From contig JBGTHP010000025.1 in assembly GCA_041746105.1 (NCBI GenBank), forward strand, positions 62,001-126,000: a stretch of 64,000 nucleotides of DNA, given 5' to 3'. The position numbers and the translations under genes were made by a program. Below the pieces are notes generated by a model that was not told the origin of the DNA, did not search any database, and saw only the letters and a list, made by a program, of their open reading frames with translations. The stretch is from JBFHRE01 sp041746105. GTDB lineage: Bacteria > Actinomycetota > Acidimicrobiia > Spongiisociales > ZC4RG35. Positions 25,535 through 34,492 of the stretch are shown here, piece by piece; position 1 is the first letter of the stretch; every line of letters starts with the position of its first letter.

Positions 25535-25768
25535 TCAGAGGTTGACGACCGGACAGGTCAACGTCCGTGTGATTCCGTCGATGGTCTGAATCTGAGCGAC
25601 CACCAGTCGTCCGAGGTGATCGACATCGCTGGCCGAAGCCTTGACGATCACGTCGTATGGACCCGTGACGTCGTCGGCGGATTGGACCCCGTCGATCTCT
25701 CGCACCGACTCGGCCACCGAAGCGGCCTTCCCGACTTCCGTCTGGATCAGGACGTATGCCTCCACCAT
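25535..25768 (-). CDS. Stand-alone Lrp/AsnC ligand-binding domain protein
   Basis: A 77-residue protein corresponding only to the effector-binding (RAM) domain of Lrp/AsnC regulators: AYVLIQTEVGKAASVAE, then DDVTGPYDVIVKASASDVD and IQTIDGITRTLTC. There is no DNA-binding helix-turn-helix, so it may act as an amino-acid sensor or as a modulator of full-length Lrp proteins. AAGGAGA precedes the ATG at good spacing and TATGAT (25807-25802, minus) could be its own -10. Confidence 0.85.
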   Translation of the reverse strand: MVEAYVLIQTEVGKAASVAESVREIDGVQSADDVTGPYDVIVKASASDVDHLGRLVVAQIQTIDGITRTLTCPVVNL

Positions 25769-25830
25769 CTGCTGTGTCTCCTTATCGACCGATGTGTTTC
25801 GATCATATCGGAGTGGAGCGGACTCGGCTT

Positions 25831-26052
25831 TCAGTAGCCTTCTTGGCCTATGCGGACGTTGGTGACAAGAGCGGTGCCGTTGTCGTCGCTCAGGTCGAAA
25901 ACGATCCTTTGACCCTGGCGCAGCAGGCGGAAGATCGAACCGCTGAGGGCCCCGGGTCTGAGAGCGGCCTCGGTTTTGTTGTCATCGAGAACCACGACGC
26001 CATAACCGGTGCTTGGGTCGTAGGTCTTGACAACGCCCTGGACGATCGCCAT
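25831..26052 (-). CDS. Cold-shock-domain-like small protein
   Basis: A 73-residue OB-fold protein resembling cold-shock domains: GVVKTYDPSTGYGVVV corresponds to the GTVKWFN..KGFGFI start of Csp proteins, followed by a basic strand and LRQGQRIVFDL. The aromatic RNA-binding residues are mostly lost (Tyr-Asp in place of Trp-Phe), so nucleic-acid binding is uncertain. It starts 4 bases after the rpmB stop and is presumably co-transcribed with it. Confidence 0.7.
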   Translation of the reverse strand: MAIVQGVVKTYDPSTGYGVVVLDDNKTEAALRPGALSGSIFRLLRQGQRIVFDLSDDNGTALVTNVRIGQEGY

Positions 26053-26056
26053 CAGC

Positions 26057-26245
26057 TCAGGCTTTCTCGACTTTCCCGGCCCGGATGCATGACGTGCACA
26101 CTCGAGCTCTGCGGGTATTGCTGCCGTGCTTGACCCTTACCCTCTGGATGTTGGGAAGCCACCGGCGGTTGTTGCGCTTGTGGGAGAAGGTAACCGACTT
26201 GCCGTAGCTCGGCTCCTTGCCACACACCTCGCAGCGATAAGACAT
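26057..26245 (-). CDS. rpmB: 50S ribosomal protein L28
   Basis: A 62-residue bL28 with the zinc-ribbon form: Cys5/Cys8 and Cys50/Cys53, and the RNA-binding core SHKRNNRRWLPNIQRVRV. AGGAG precedes the ATG by eight bases on the minus strand. It diverges from the DAK-domain gene. Confidence 0.95.
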   Translation of the reverse strand: MSYRCEVCGKEPSYGKSVTFSHKRNNRRWLPNIQRVRVKHGSNTRRARVCTSCIRAGKVEKA

Positions 26246-26340
26246 GACGAAACTCCTGGAAAAAACGTGCCTGGAACAGGTAGAAGGACGGTCAGGATAT
26301 CAGAAGCGTTCGTGACCGACGAATCTAGGGGTGTGGTTCG

Positions 26341-26356
26341 TATACTCGGCCGCCGT
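26341..26356 (+). promoter_or_regulatory. -10 element of the DAK-domain gene
   Basis: TATACT (26341-26346) matches the -10 consensus at five of six positions and lies ten bases before ATG 26357, so the transcript would have almost no leader. It also argues against the earlier in-frame GTG starts, which lie upstream of it. Confidence 0.45.
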
Positions 26357-27949
26357 ATGGGTTTTTCGCCTGAGGGGATCAAGGACGTCATAGTCCGTTA
26401 TCGCACGATCATGGATCGGTATCGCGAGGAGATCAACGCGTTGAACGTTTTTCCGGTCCCCGACGGCGACACCGGCACCAACATGGCGCTGACGATGGGT
26501 TCGGTGGTCGAGGCCCTGGAGCAGGCGAATTCGATGACCGAGGTCGCCGACGCCATCTCGCGGGGTTCGATGATGGGTGCCAGAGGAAACAGCGGGGTCA
26601 TCCTCGCTCAGATCCTGAGGGCCATGGCCTCGGTGTTCAAAACGACTCAAGAGGTGGGAAGCAACGAAATGGTCGCCGCGCTCAAAGAGGCGTCGGATGC
26701 GGCGTACCGAGCGGTCCAGCGCCCGGTAGAGGGAACGATTCTCACGGTGCTGCGGGAAGCCGCACTGGCAGCCCAGAACGCGGATGGATGCGAACTGGCC
26801 GAACTAGCCGATCTGATTCATGACGAGGCGGTTGCGTCGCTCGCCCGCACGCCGGAACTATTGCCCGTGCTCCGCCAGGCTGGGGTGGTGGACGCCGGGG
26901 GCGCCGGTCTGCTGCTTCTCTTTGGGGCAATCCGGGAAGCCTGCAACGGCCGGCCCGCGCAGCTTCCCCCCGAAATGATCAAGACTGCGGCCGATCTGGG
27001 TCCGCCCGAGGTCGCCGACCTTCAATACGAAGTGATGTTTTTTCTCGAATCCGACGAGGCTCGCGTAACCGATTTCAGGGAGACGTGGGCGGAGATCGGC
27101 GACTCGATCGTTGTCGTCGGTGGCGAAGGCACCTGGAACTGTCATATCCACACCGATGACATCGGGGCCGCCATCGAGGCAGGCGTTGAGAGGGGTCGTC
27201 CGTTCGACATCAGGGTCACCGATCTCAAAGAACAAGCCGGAGATCATGGGGCGCATGGGGCTTTTGTTCCACTCGAGGCAGTCCAAACAGCGCCGATCGG
27301 CGTGGTCGCCGTGTCTGCCGGAACCGGTTTGGTCGACGTTTTCCGACAACTCGGTTGCCAGGGTGTGGTTGTGGGTGGTCAGACGATGAACCCTTCGACC
27401 GAGGATCTCCTGGCCATCGTCGATGCGGCGAGGGCCGATGTGATCGTTGTGCTTCCGAACAACAAGAACATTGTCCCCGTTGCCGAACAGTTGGACTCCT
27501 TGACGACCAAGACCGTGCTTGTGGTCCCCACCAGATCTGTGCCACAGGGAATTGCCGCGATGTTCGGTTACGACCTTGTGAGCGATGACATCGGCGGGAT
27601 GCTCGAAGACATGGCGGCGGCCGCTTCCTCGATCGTCGACGGTGAGATCACCCAAGCGGTCCGCGATGCAATGGTCGACTACGGCTTTGTTCGCAAAGGT
27701 GACTGGATGGGGATTGCCGACGGCGCGATCCTCGTGGCAGACCCCGACCAGGAGGCCACCCTACGGGGCCTGGTGGCAGCGATTCTGCCGCTGGGAGCCG
27801 AGCTTCTGACGGTCTACACCGGCCGCGGCGCTCCGGCCGCGACAACAAAGGCGTTGGTGGCCTGGATGGGTGAGCTCTACCCATTTTTGAGCGTGAAGGT
27901 CGTGGAAGGCGGCCAGCCGCTATACCCCTATCTGGTCTCGATCGAGTGA
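26357..27949 (+). CDS. DAK2/DegV-type kinase-like protein (YloV/FakA family)
   Basis: A 530-residue protein. The N-terminal Dak phosphatase/kinase (DAK2) domain holds FPVPDGDTGTNM with metal-binding Asp36 and Asp38, and GARGNSGVILAQILRA. The C-terminal half has the FakA-type segment GVVAVSAGTGLVDVFRQLG and VLPNNKNIVP. In firmicutes the family phosphorylates fatty acids together with FakB; no FakB gene is visible here, so the substrate is unproven. The YloV-recG gene order seen here (10-base gap) is common in bacteria. The start is chosen at ATG 26357 by family length and the -10 just before it. Confidence 0.83.
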   Translation: MGFSPEGIKDVIVRYRTIMDRYREEINALNVFPVPDGDTGTNMALTMGSVVEALEQANSMTEVADAISRGSMMGARGNSGVILAQILRAMASVFKTTQEVGSNEMVAALKEASDAAYRAVQRPVEGTILTVLREAALAAQNADGCELAELADLIHDEAVASLARTPELLPVLRQAGVVDAGGAGLLLLFGAIREACNGRPAQLPPEMIKTAADLGPPEVADLQYEVMFFLESDEARVTDFRETWAEIGDSIVVVGGEGTWNCHIHTDDIGAAIEAGVERGRPFDIRVTDLKEQAGDHGAHGAFVPLEAVQTAPIGVVAVSAGTGLVDVFRQLGCQGVVVGGQTMNPSTEDLLAIVDAARADVIVVLPNNKNIVPVAEQLDSLTTKTVLVVPTRSVPQGIAAMFGYDLVSDDIGGMLEDMAAAASSIVDGEITQAVRDAMVDYGFVRKGDWMGIADGAILVADPDQEATLRGLVAAILPLGAELLTVYTGRGAPAATTKALVAWMGELYPFLSVKVVEGGQPLYPYLVSIE

Positions 27950-27959
27950 TCCAACAACG

Positions 27960-30119
27960 ATGGCCACGCTGACCAGGCTGGCGCAGGTGTCGGTAGAGGA
28001 CGTCTCCGGACTGTCGGGCAAACGAGGCGAGATCCTGCGTACCGCCGGAATCTCCAGCGTCGCCGACCTGCTCGCACATGTGCCGCGTCGTTACATCGAC
28101 CGATCCAGGGTTGAGCCGGTGGCGCTCTTGCCAGTCGGAGAAGAGGCGACCGTCATCGCCACGATTCGGTCGGTTACGACCCGCCGCCCGCGCCGAGGGT
28201 TGACGTTGACCGAGGCCAAGGTGACCGACGGCACCGACGTACTCAAAGTTGTCTGGTTCAACCAGCCGTTCCGTGAACGCCAGCTTCGCCCCGGCATGGA
28301 GGTCGCGCTGTCCGGCAAGGTCGAACGATTCCGTGGTGTACCGCAGCTCACGTCCCCAGAAGTAGATGTCCTGACCGACAGCGAGGAGGCTCTGCGCACC
28401 GGGCGAATCGTGCCCCTCCATAGGGCGGTCGGTGATGTGGCCCCAGGGTGGATCCGCCGCGCGATCCACAGCGCGTTGGGAAGGTCGAGGCCCATCCCGG
28501 ACCCGGTGCCGGCCGAGATCACATCGCACCTGGGATTGATCGCCAGAGACGATGCATACGCGCTGATCCACTTCCCTGAGACCCTTGCCGAGGTCGACGC
28601 CGCCAGACGCCGGCTCGCTTTCGACGAGCTGTTTCGTCTCGAGCTTTCATTGGCGATGGCCAAGTCTCATCAGCAGCGCACGGCGAGCGGCGCCGTTCAC
28701 TCTGTCGAGGGATCGTTGGTCGACGCTTTCATCGCCGGCCTCCCCTATCGCCTGACTTCGGCTCAATCGAGGGTGTTGTCCGAGATCGCGGAGGATCTCG
28801 AAAAATCGCATCCGATGCAGCGTCTGCTGCAAGGCGAGGTTGGATCAGGGAAGACGGTCGTGGCGATGGCCATGATCCTGGCCGGAGTCCAGGGTGGGTG
28901 GCAGGGGGCAGTGATGGCTCCGACCGAGGTTCTGGCCTCACAACACTTCCTCGGGCTCGGCGAACTTCTGGAGGCCGCGGGGCTTGGACCGACGGCGCCG
29001 CCACCCGAATTGGGAATGACATCTCTATTCGATTCCGACCATGCCGAGGTTCGAATTGCCTTGATCACCTCATCACAGGTCGCTACCAATTTTTCCGACG
29101 ACGCCAAGAGAAGCCAGATCATCGATTGGGTGGCGGAAGGGTCGATCGATCTGGTGATAGGTACACATTCACTGATCCAGGAGGGCGTCGAATTCCACCG
29201 GTTGGGTGTCGTCGTCGTCGACGAACAACATCGGTTTGGGGCGCTCCAGCGCCAAACACTCAAAGAAAAGGGTGTTTTGGTGGAACCGGACGTTTTGATC
29301 ATGACTGCCACGCCGATTCCAAGAACTCTTTCTATGACGTTGTATGGAGACCTGGACGTCTCGGTCCTCGACGAGTTACCTCCGGGCCGATCACCGATTC
29401 ACACCTCGATTGTGTCTCGATCCCGTGAAAACGAGGTTTGGGAGAACGTTCGATCCGAGGTCGCGTCTGGACACCAGGTGTACGTGGTGTGCCCTCTCGT
29501 CGAGGACTCCGCCAAGCTGGAGCTGGCGAGCGCGACTGCAGAGTTCGAACGTTTGTCGGTCCTGTTGCCTGACCTCGAACTCGGTTTGTTGCATGGCCAG
29601 CTTCGGCCCGGAGAGAAGGCCTGGATCATGGCCGACTTTCGATCGGGGAAGATCTCTGTGCTGGTCTCCACCACGGTCATCGAGGTCGGGGTCGATGTAA
29701 CGAATGCGACGCTGATGGTGATCGAGGACGCTGATCGCTTCGGCTTGAGCCAGTTGCACCAACTTCGGGGGAGGGTTGGGCGCGGTCGCCATCCGTCGAG
29801 TTGTGTGCTGTTGGCGGACCCGGTCACCGACGAGGCCAAGACCAGGCTCCGGGCGATGGTCGAGTCCAACGACGGGTTCAGGCTAGCCGAGGTCGATCTC
29901 GAGCTCAGGGGCGAGGGGACCGTTTTTGGTGCGAAACAATCCGGAAGGGGGGATCTCAAGATTGCCAATATCTTGCGCGATGTCGATCTCCTGGCGGAGG
30001 CGCGCCAGGCCGCGTTCGCCCTCGTCGCCACGGATCCACTCCTGTCGGGACACCCCGAACTCCGTGACGAGGTGAGACTATTCCTCGGCGAAGCGGTCGA
30101 GTGGCTCTTCGTTACCTGA
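27960..30119 (+). CDS. recG: ATP-dependent DNA helicase RecG
   Basis: A 719-residue superfamily 2 helicase that remodels stalled forks and branched DNA. An N-terminal OB/wedge domain (about 20-160, with HVPRRYIDRS) precedes motif I GEVGSGKTVVAMAM (about 290), motif II DEQHRFG (about 420), TATPIPRTLSMTLYGDLDVS, and the C-terminal ELRGEGTVFGAKQSGRG. Length is normal for RecG. It is co-transcribed with the DAK-domain gene. Confidence 0.95.
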   Translation: MATLTRLAQVSVEDVSGLSGKRGEILRTAGISSVADLLAHVPRRYIDRSRVEPVALLPVGEEATVIATIRSVTTRRPRRGLTLTEAKVTDGTDVLKVVWFNQPFRERQLRPGMEVALSGKVERFRGVPQLTSPEVDVLTDSEEALRTGRIVPLHRAVGDVAPGWIRRAIHSALGRSRPIPDPVPAEITSHLGLIARDDAYALIHFPETLAEVDAARRRLAFDELFRLELSLAMAKSHQQRTASGAVHSVEGSLVDAFIAGLPYRLTSAQSRVLSEIAEDLEKSHPMQRLLQGEVGSGKTVVAMAMILAGVQGGWQGAVMAPTEVLASQHFLGLGELLEAAGLGPTAPPPELGMTSLFDSDHAEVRIALITSSQVATNFSDDAKRSQIIDWVAEGSIDLVIGTHSLIQEGVEFHRLGVVVVDEQHRFGALQRQTLKEKGVLVEPDVLIMTATPIPRTLSMTLYGDLDVSVLDELPPGRSPIHTSIVSRSRENEVWENVRSEVASGHQVYVVCPLVEDSAKLELASATAEFERLSVLLPDLELGLLHGQLRPGEKAWIMADFRSGKISVLVSTTVIEVGVDVTNATLMVIEDADRFGLSQLHQLRGRVGRGRHPSSCVLLADPVTDEAKTRLRAMVESNDGFRLAEVDLELRGEGTVFGAKQSGRGDLKIANILRDVDLLAEARQAAFALVATDPLLSGHPELRDEVRLFLGEAVEWLFVT

Positions 30120-30153
30120 TCGGCGGTGTCGTCGACGTCTGGTTGAGCGACCG

Positions 30154-30186
30154 TTGACGATTGGCCGTTGGTCGTAAGCTGGCGGC
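30154..30186 (+). promoter_or_regulatory. Putative promoter of the EamA transporter (leaderless)
   Basis: TTGACG (30154-30159), a 15-base spacer and TAAGCT (30175-30180), then six bases and the TTG start. The -35 is good but the spacer is short. Confidence 0.4.
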
Positions 30187-31017
30187 TTGGATCCGCTGGC
30201 ATTTTTTCTCGCACTGTCCGCCGCCGTTCTCCACGCCGGCTGGAACCTCATGGTCAAGGCCGGGGCGGATCGCCTTCTTTCCGTGTGGACCGTCTCGATC
30301 GGAGGAGCGGTCCTGGCGGTCCCGGTTCTGGCATGGTCGGGGCTGCCTCCCACATCGGTCCTCCCGCTCATAGCCGCATCGGCTGTGGTCCAGACCGGCT
30401 ACATGCTGTCTTTGTCCAAGGCGTATCAAGTCGGGGATCTGGCGTTCGTGTACCCGGTGGCGCGAGGCGTTTCGCCTGTGCTGATCTCGGTGATCGGGGT
30501 AGTTCTTCTGAAAGACGAAATCGGACTTGGCAGCGCGGTCGGTGTTGTGATCGTGACGCTGGCCCTATTCACTTTGGCGCTGACCCGGTCCCGCAGGGAC
30601 GGAATCTGGTGGGCGCTGCTGACAGGGCTCACGATCACCGCCTACACCTTGCTGGATGCCGCCGCCGCCAGAACCGCAGGATCTGCGCTGCCGGTGGTCA
30701 TGTCGGTGTTTCTCGTTCAGGGGGTCTTGTTGACCACGATCGTCGTCCAAAAACGGGGCACCATGGCGATCTCGGATCATCTCAAGCACTCCCCGGGACG
30801 TTCGGCCTTCGGTGCGGTCGCCGGCACCATCAGTTACGGCCTCGTGGTGTCCGCCACGTTGCTGGCGCCCGTGGGCCTCGTATCCGCTGTGCGAGAAACG
30901 TCTGTCGTTCTTGGGGTGATCGCAGGCAAACGAGTTCTGGGTGAGGTGGTCAACGGCCGCCATGTGGCGGTTGTTGTCGCAGGCGCCGCCGGCGCCCTCG
31001 TGATTGCCTTGTCGTGA
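30187..31017 (+). CDS. EamA/DMT-family transporter
   Basis: A 276-residue membrane protein with ten predicted helices in two similar five-helix halves, as in drug/metabolite exporters. Each half has the EamA pattern (for example SAAVLHAGWNLMVKAG near the N terminus and YPVARGVSPVLISVIG). The start is a TTG at 30187, six bases after TAAGCT. Substrate unknown. The stop codon directly abuts the convergent HAD gene. Confidence 0.82.
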   Translation: MDPLAFFLALSAAVLHAGWNLMVKAGADRLLSVWTVSIGGAVLAVPVLAWSGLPPTSVLPLIAASAVVQTGYMLSLSKAYQVGDLAFVYPVARGVSPVLISVIGVVLLKDEIGLGSAVGVVIVTLALFTLALTRSRRDGIWWALLTGLTITAYTLLDAAAARTAGSALPVVMSVFLVQGVLLTTIVVQKRGTMAISDHLKHSPGRSAFGAVAGTISYGLVVSATLLAPVGLVSAVRETSVVLGVIAGKRVLGEVVNGRHVAVVVAGAAGALVIALS

Positions 31018-31722
31018 TCAGCGCAAGATCAACTCGTCGATGGAAACGATCGAGGCGGCGTCGGGTCGCGTCGGCTGAGGCTCAACCGCAATAAAACGCA
31101 TGTGCGCCGAGGCCGCAGCCTGACGGTCGACCTCGGAATCCCCGACGTACAACACCACCGATGGATCAAGTCCCAGACTCTGGGCGGCTGCCAGGAGGGG
31201 CTCTGGAGATGGCTTGGCGGCCGGTCCATCGTCCCCGGCGACGATCGTGGCGATATGTCGCGAAACGTTCAGCGCGCGCATGGTTGTTTCGGTGCTGAGC
31301 CGATCGTCGCTGGTGACCACGCCGATCTTCAGACCCGCTTTCGTGAGCCGCTCGAACGTGGCCGCTATGTCCCCGAGCGGTGTCAGATTCTTGAGAGCGG
31401 TGGCCGTGCTCTCACGTACGGCTCTTTGAATCCGGGCGCCGACGTCGGTGACCCCATGTTCGACGAGCAGGCGTTGGGTGAGCCGAGCGAGCACGTCGAT
31501 TGTTGAGACGGCGAGGAGACCGTCAGGAACGACCTTGTCCTTCGTCAACCCCAGTTCGCCGGCCAGGGCCGAGGCCAGATCGATGTCGCCACCGACGGCG
31601 GCATGCACCCACGCCCAGCCGGCAGGAACCCAGGTGGCATCCATGTCCAGGAGGGTTCCGTCTTTGTCAAAGAGCACCGCCTCGACCTCGAACGAGAAGT
31701 GGCCGGAACGGACTTCTGTCAT
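31018..31722 (-). CDS. HAD-superfamily phosphatase
   Basis: A 234-residue haloacid-dehalogenase-type hydrolase: motif I FDKDGTLL with nucleophile Asp19 and acid Asp21, motif II Thr/Ser in VVTSDDR, motif III Lys in AAKPSPEPLL and motif IV GDSEVD. The alpha-helical cap insert after motif I is of the phosphoglycolate-phosphatase kind. The ATG follows the ABC ATPase stop with no gap (TAGATG), so it is the last gene of the importer operon and may act on the imported compound, which would then be a phosphate ester or phosphonate product. That link is inference. Confidence 0.83.
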   Translation of the reverse strand: MTEVRSGHFSFEVEAVLFDKDGTLLDMDATWVPAGWAWVHAAVGGDIDLASALAGELGLTKDKVVPDGLLAVSTIDVLARLTQRLLVEHGVTDVGARIQRAVRESTATALKNLTPLGDIAATFERLTKAGLKIGVVTSDDRLSTETTMRALNVSRHIATIVAGDDGPAAKPSPEPLLAAAQSLGLDPSVVLYVGDSEVDRQAAASAHMRFIAVEPQPTRPDAASIVSIDELILR

Positions 31723-32772
31723 CTAATTGGGCACCCAACAGGCATGAGGCGGGAAAGTCACCGTCACGATTTGTCCGGTGGTCGGCAGTGTCAGCAGTCG
31801 TTCGTTGAAGAGATCGACCGTCAGCGAGGCCGAGCCGACATCAACCGTTGCCCTGACGATTGAGCCGAGGAAGGTCACGGACGTCACGGTGCCCGGCATC
31901 CGGTTGCTGTCGTGGCCGTCCAGTTCCAACTCCTCCGGTCGCAGCAGCACGTCGACCTTCCTGGCGTTGGAGGCATTTAGGGGGTTTCCGGTCTCGATCG
32001 TGTGGCCACCGCTGTCGAGGCTGCCGCGCTGTTGATCGACCACGGTCGCGGGGATCCGATTCAGTCGCCCAACGAACGACGCAACGAAGTCGGTGGTGGG
32101 GTAGTTGTAGATCTCGAACGGGGTGCCGACCTGCTCGATCAGACCCCGACTCATCACGACCACCCGGTCGGAGAGGGCCAGTGCCTCTTCTTGATCATGA
32201 GTGACATAGATCGTCGTGATATCGAGTTGGCGCTGGATCCGCCGAATCTCGTTTCTGAGTTCGTCGCGGATTTTGGCATCGAGAGCCGACAGCGGCTCAT
32301 CCAACAGGAGAACCTTTGGCCGGATGGCCAGGGCCCTTGCCAGTGCCACTCTCTGCTGTTGGCCGCCGGAGAGTTCGTGTGGATAGGACTTGAGTTTGTC
32401 GGGCATCGAGATGAGATCCAGGAGTTCTTTGACTCTGCTGTTGATCTCGGTCTTGTCGACGTCTTTCACCTTGAGGCCAAAACCGATGTTTTCCGCAACC
32501 GTCATATTCGGAAACAACGCGTAGGACTGAAAGACCATTCCGACGTCTCTCTTTGATGGCCGGGCATGGGTGATGTCCTCGCCCGCAAGTGTCACGACAC
32601 CACCCGTTGGCTGCTCGAATCCGGCCACCATCCGTAACGTCGTCGTCTTGCCACAACCGGAAGGCCCGAGGAACGACACGAACTCGCCTGGCTCAATCGA
32701 GAGATTGAAGTCGGAAACGGCGACGGTGTCACCAAACGTTTTGTTTACCCCGCTCAAGGTAAGAAAGGTCAT
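31723..32772 (-). CDS. ABC importer ATP-binding protein (iron/polyamine/phosphonate type)
   Basis: A 349-residue ATPase: Walker A GPSGCGKT (36-43), signature LSGGQQQRVALARAL, Walker B LLLDEPLSALD, H-loop TIYVTHDQEE, and a C-terminal TOBE domain from about 240. The PotA/FbpC/PhnT subfamily has this form. The ATG at 32772 forms a four-base overlap with the upstream permease. An open extension further upstream is not coding in this frame. Confidence 0.9.
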   Translation of the reverse strand: MTFLTLSGVNKTFGDTVAVSDFNLSIEPGEFVSFLGPSGCGKTTTLRMVAGFEQPTGGVVTLAGEDITHARPSKRDVGMVFQSYALFPNMTVAENIGFGLKVKDVDKTEINSRVKELLDLISMPDKLKSYPHELSGGQQQRVALARALAIRPKVLLLDEPLSALDAKIRDELRNEIRRIQRQLDITTIYVTHDQEEALALSDRVVVMSRGLIEQVGTPFEIYNYPTTDFVASFVGRLNRIPATVVDQQRGSLDSGGHTIETGNPLNASNARKVDVLLRPEELELDGHDSNRMPGTVTSVTFLGSIVRATVDVGSASLTVDLFNERLLTLPTTGQIVTVTFPPHACWVPN

Positions 32773-33602
32773 TGTGTTCTCCCTGCCCGGTTGGTGATGA
32801 AGGCGATCATTCCCATCGCCACCCAAGTCAGCGAAAACACCATCAGGGTCAACGCGGCTGCTTGGAATGGCTGGTTGCGGACGATGTCGGCCATGAATGG
32901 TCCGAGGGTGTGCTGGCCCATGTAGAGGGCAATGGTCAGTTCGCCCAAGACGATCGCAAAAGTCAGCAGGGCCCCGGAGAGCAGGGCGACACGGAGATTG
33001 GGAAAGATCACCTTTCCGAGGATTGTTGGCCAGCCGGCCCCAAGGCTCTGGGCGGCCTCGGTCAATGCCCTGACATTGATGGATCGCAGACCATTGTCGA
33101 CCGATCGATAAACGTACGGAAACGACAGCGCGGCATATGCACAGATCATCACCATTCTCGTCGAGAAATAAGTGGAGGTCAGCAGCAGCGGCGGGCTGCT
33201 GTAGAGGCGGATCAGAGCGAAAACGAGCACGACACCAGGGATCACGAACGGGAGAAGAGTGACAAACTCGATTATGGGTCGCAGCTTCGGAAGTTTGAGA
33301 GTCACCCAGTACGCCGTCGGCACGACGACGACAAGACTCACGACGATTGCGGCAAGGGCATTGACGACGGATTCGATGAACGCCGGAACAAAACGGGGGT
33401 TGGCCAGGATCAGCTCCCACGCCTTGAACGAATAAACGCCGCCTTGGCGAAGCGAAAGACGGAATGTTCCGACAAGAGGAAGCACCCAGTAGCCGACGCC
33501 CACGACGACGATGAACCAGGGCCAGGCCCTGGCCGCGAAGGATCGCCTGACGTCGCCGGTCGAAGTCTCTTTTGCCTTGGAAGGTGCGGCGCCGATGGTC
33601 AT
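32769..33602 (-). CDS. ABC importer permease
   Basis: A 277-residue inner-membrane permease with six hydrophobic helices and the EAA loop EAAQSLGAGWPTILGKVIFP, which contacts the ATPase. The PotC-like topology suits the second permease of this operon. The ATG at 33602 overlaps the preceding stop as ATGA; a GTG three codons earlier is also possible. Confidence 0.88.
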   Translation of the reverse strand: MTIGAAPSKAKETSTGDVRRSFAARAWPWFIVVVGVGYWVLPLVGTFRLSLRQGGVYSFKAWELILANPRFVPAFIESVVNALAAIVVSLVVVVPTAYWVTLKLPKLRPIIEFVTLLPFVIPGVVLVFALIRLYSSPPLLLTSTYFSTRMVMICAYAALSFPYVYRSVDNGLRSINVRALTEAAQSLGAGWPTILGKVIFPNLRVALLSGALLTFAIVLGELTIALYMGQHTLGPFMADIVRNQPFQAAALTLMVFSLTWVAMGMIAFITNRAGRTQ

Positions 33603-34492
33603 CCGAGCCACCTCTCGGAGCGTCGTTGCAACAACGTGTAGATCCCGATCGATACCGCCATCACCGCCACCATTCCCATCGCAACGGCATATCCGAGACC
33701 GGGGTTCTGCAACACATCACCCGAGATCTGCTGGCCGATCAGAATGGTGGCGAGTCGCAGATTCCCACCGGTGAGTGCGAAGGCGGTGGCGTGGGCACCA
33801 AAACTGTTGCCGAAGAGCAGGATCATGGCTCCGAGGATGGATGGCATCAAGACCGGAAGACCAACGTATCGCCAGTACTGGAACGCGCTGGCACCGAGAT
33901 TCTCCGACGCTTCCCGCCATTCTCTGCGCAAGCCTTCGATCGAGGGAGTTATGACGAGGACCATCAGGGGGAACTGGAAGTACAGGTATACGAAGGTGAG
34001 ACCGACGAAGTTGTAGAGGTCGAAGCCACCGTCGTAAATCGAGATGCCGACCTCGTTGAGGATGATCGTGGCCAGACCGACCCGCCCCAGGGTTGCTATG
34101 AAGGCCGCTGCCAGCGGAACGCCGGCGAAGTTGGCAGCTACCGCAGAAAAGGTCGTGAGAAGCGAACGGACCGGCTTGGGCAATCCACCGAGCAGTACGG
34201 CCCAGGCGAGAAGGAATCCAAAAATGCCTCCGACGATCGCGGTGACGAGGCTGATCTTGATCGACAGCCCGTAGGACTGAGTGATCAGCGGTTTGGTGAG
34301 GTCCGAGAAGTTCTGGAGCGAACGCTCCCCATCGGGTCCTTCGAGCGCCCGCATACCCAAAACGATGGTGGGTAGCACCAGCAGAGCGCCGGAGAAAACA
34401 AGGAAGGGAAGAATCCCAACCCAGTTCCATCCGAAGCGACGTGGGGGGCGCTTGGCGCCCCCCACGTTCTGGCTTACATCAGCCACCGACAT
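33599..34492 (-). CDS. ABC importer permease
   Basis: A 297-residue permease, PotB-like, with six helices and the EAA loop EASENLGASAFQYWRYVGLP. The coding start overlaps the last 14 bases of the binding-protein gene. Its codons 10-18 form a perfect 11-bp hairpin (34441-34465), so initiation or elongation here may be dampened relative to the binding protein. Confidence 0.88.
   Translation of the reverse strand: MSVADVSQNVGGAKRPPRRFGWNWVGILPFLVFSGALLVLPTIVLGMRALEGPDGERSLQNFSDLTKPLITQSYGLSIKISLVTAIVGGIFGFLLAWAVLLGGLPKPVRSLLTTFSAVAANFAGVPLAAAFIATLGRVGLATIILNEVGISIYDGGFDLYNFVGLTFVYLYFQFPLMVLVITPSIEGLRREWREASENLGASAFQYWRYVGLPVLMPSILGAMILLFGNSFGAHATAFALTGGNLRLATILIGQQISGDVLQNPGLGYAVAMGMVAVMAVSIGIYTLLQRRSERWLG
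34441..34465 (-). promoter_or_regulatory. Perfect 11-bp hairpin between binding protein and permease
   Basis: GTGGGGGGCGC (34441-34451) and GCGCCCCCCAC (34455-34465) are exact inverted repeats around a three-base loop. On the transcribed strand it lies 13 bases past the binding-protein stop, inside the first codons of the permease. No T-run follows. It probably protects the binding-protein mRNA 3' end and lowers downstream expression, as at malE-malF in enterics. Confidence 0.6.
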
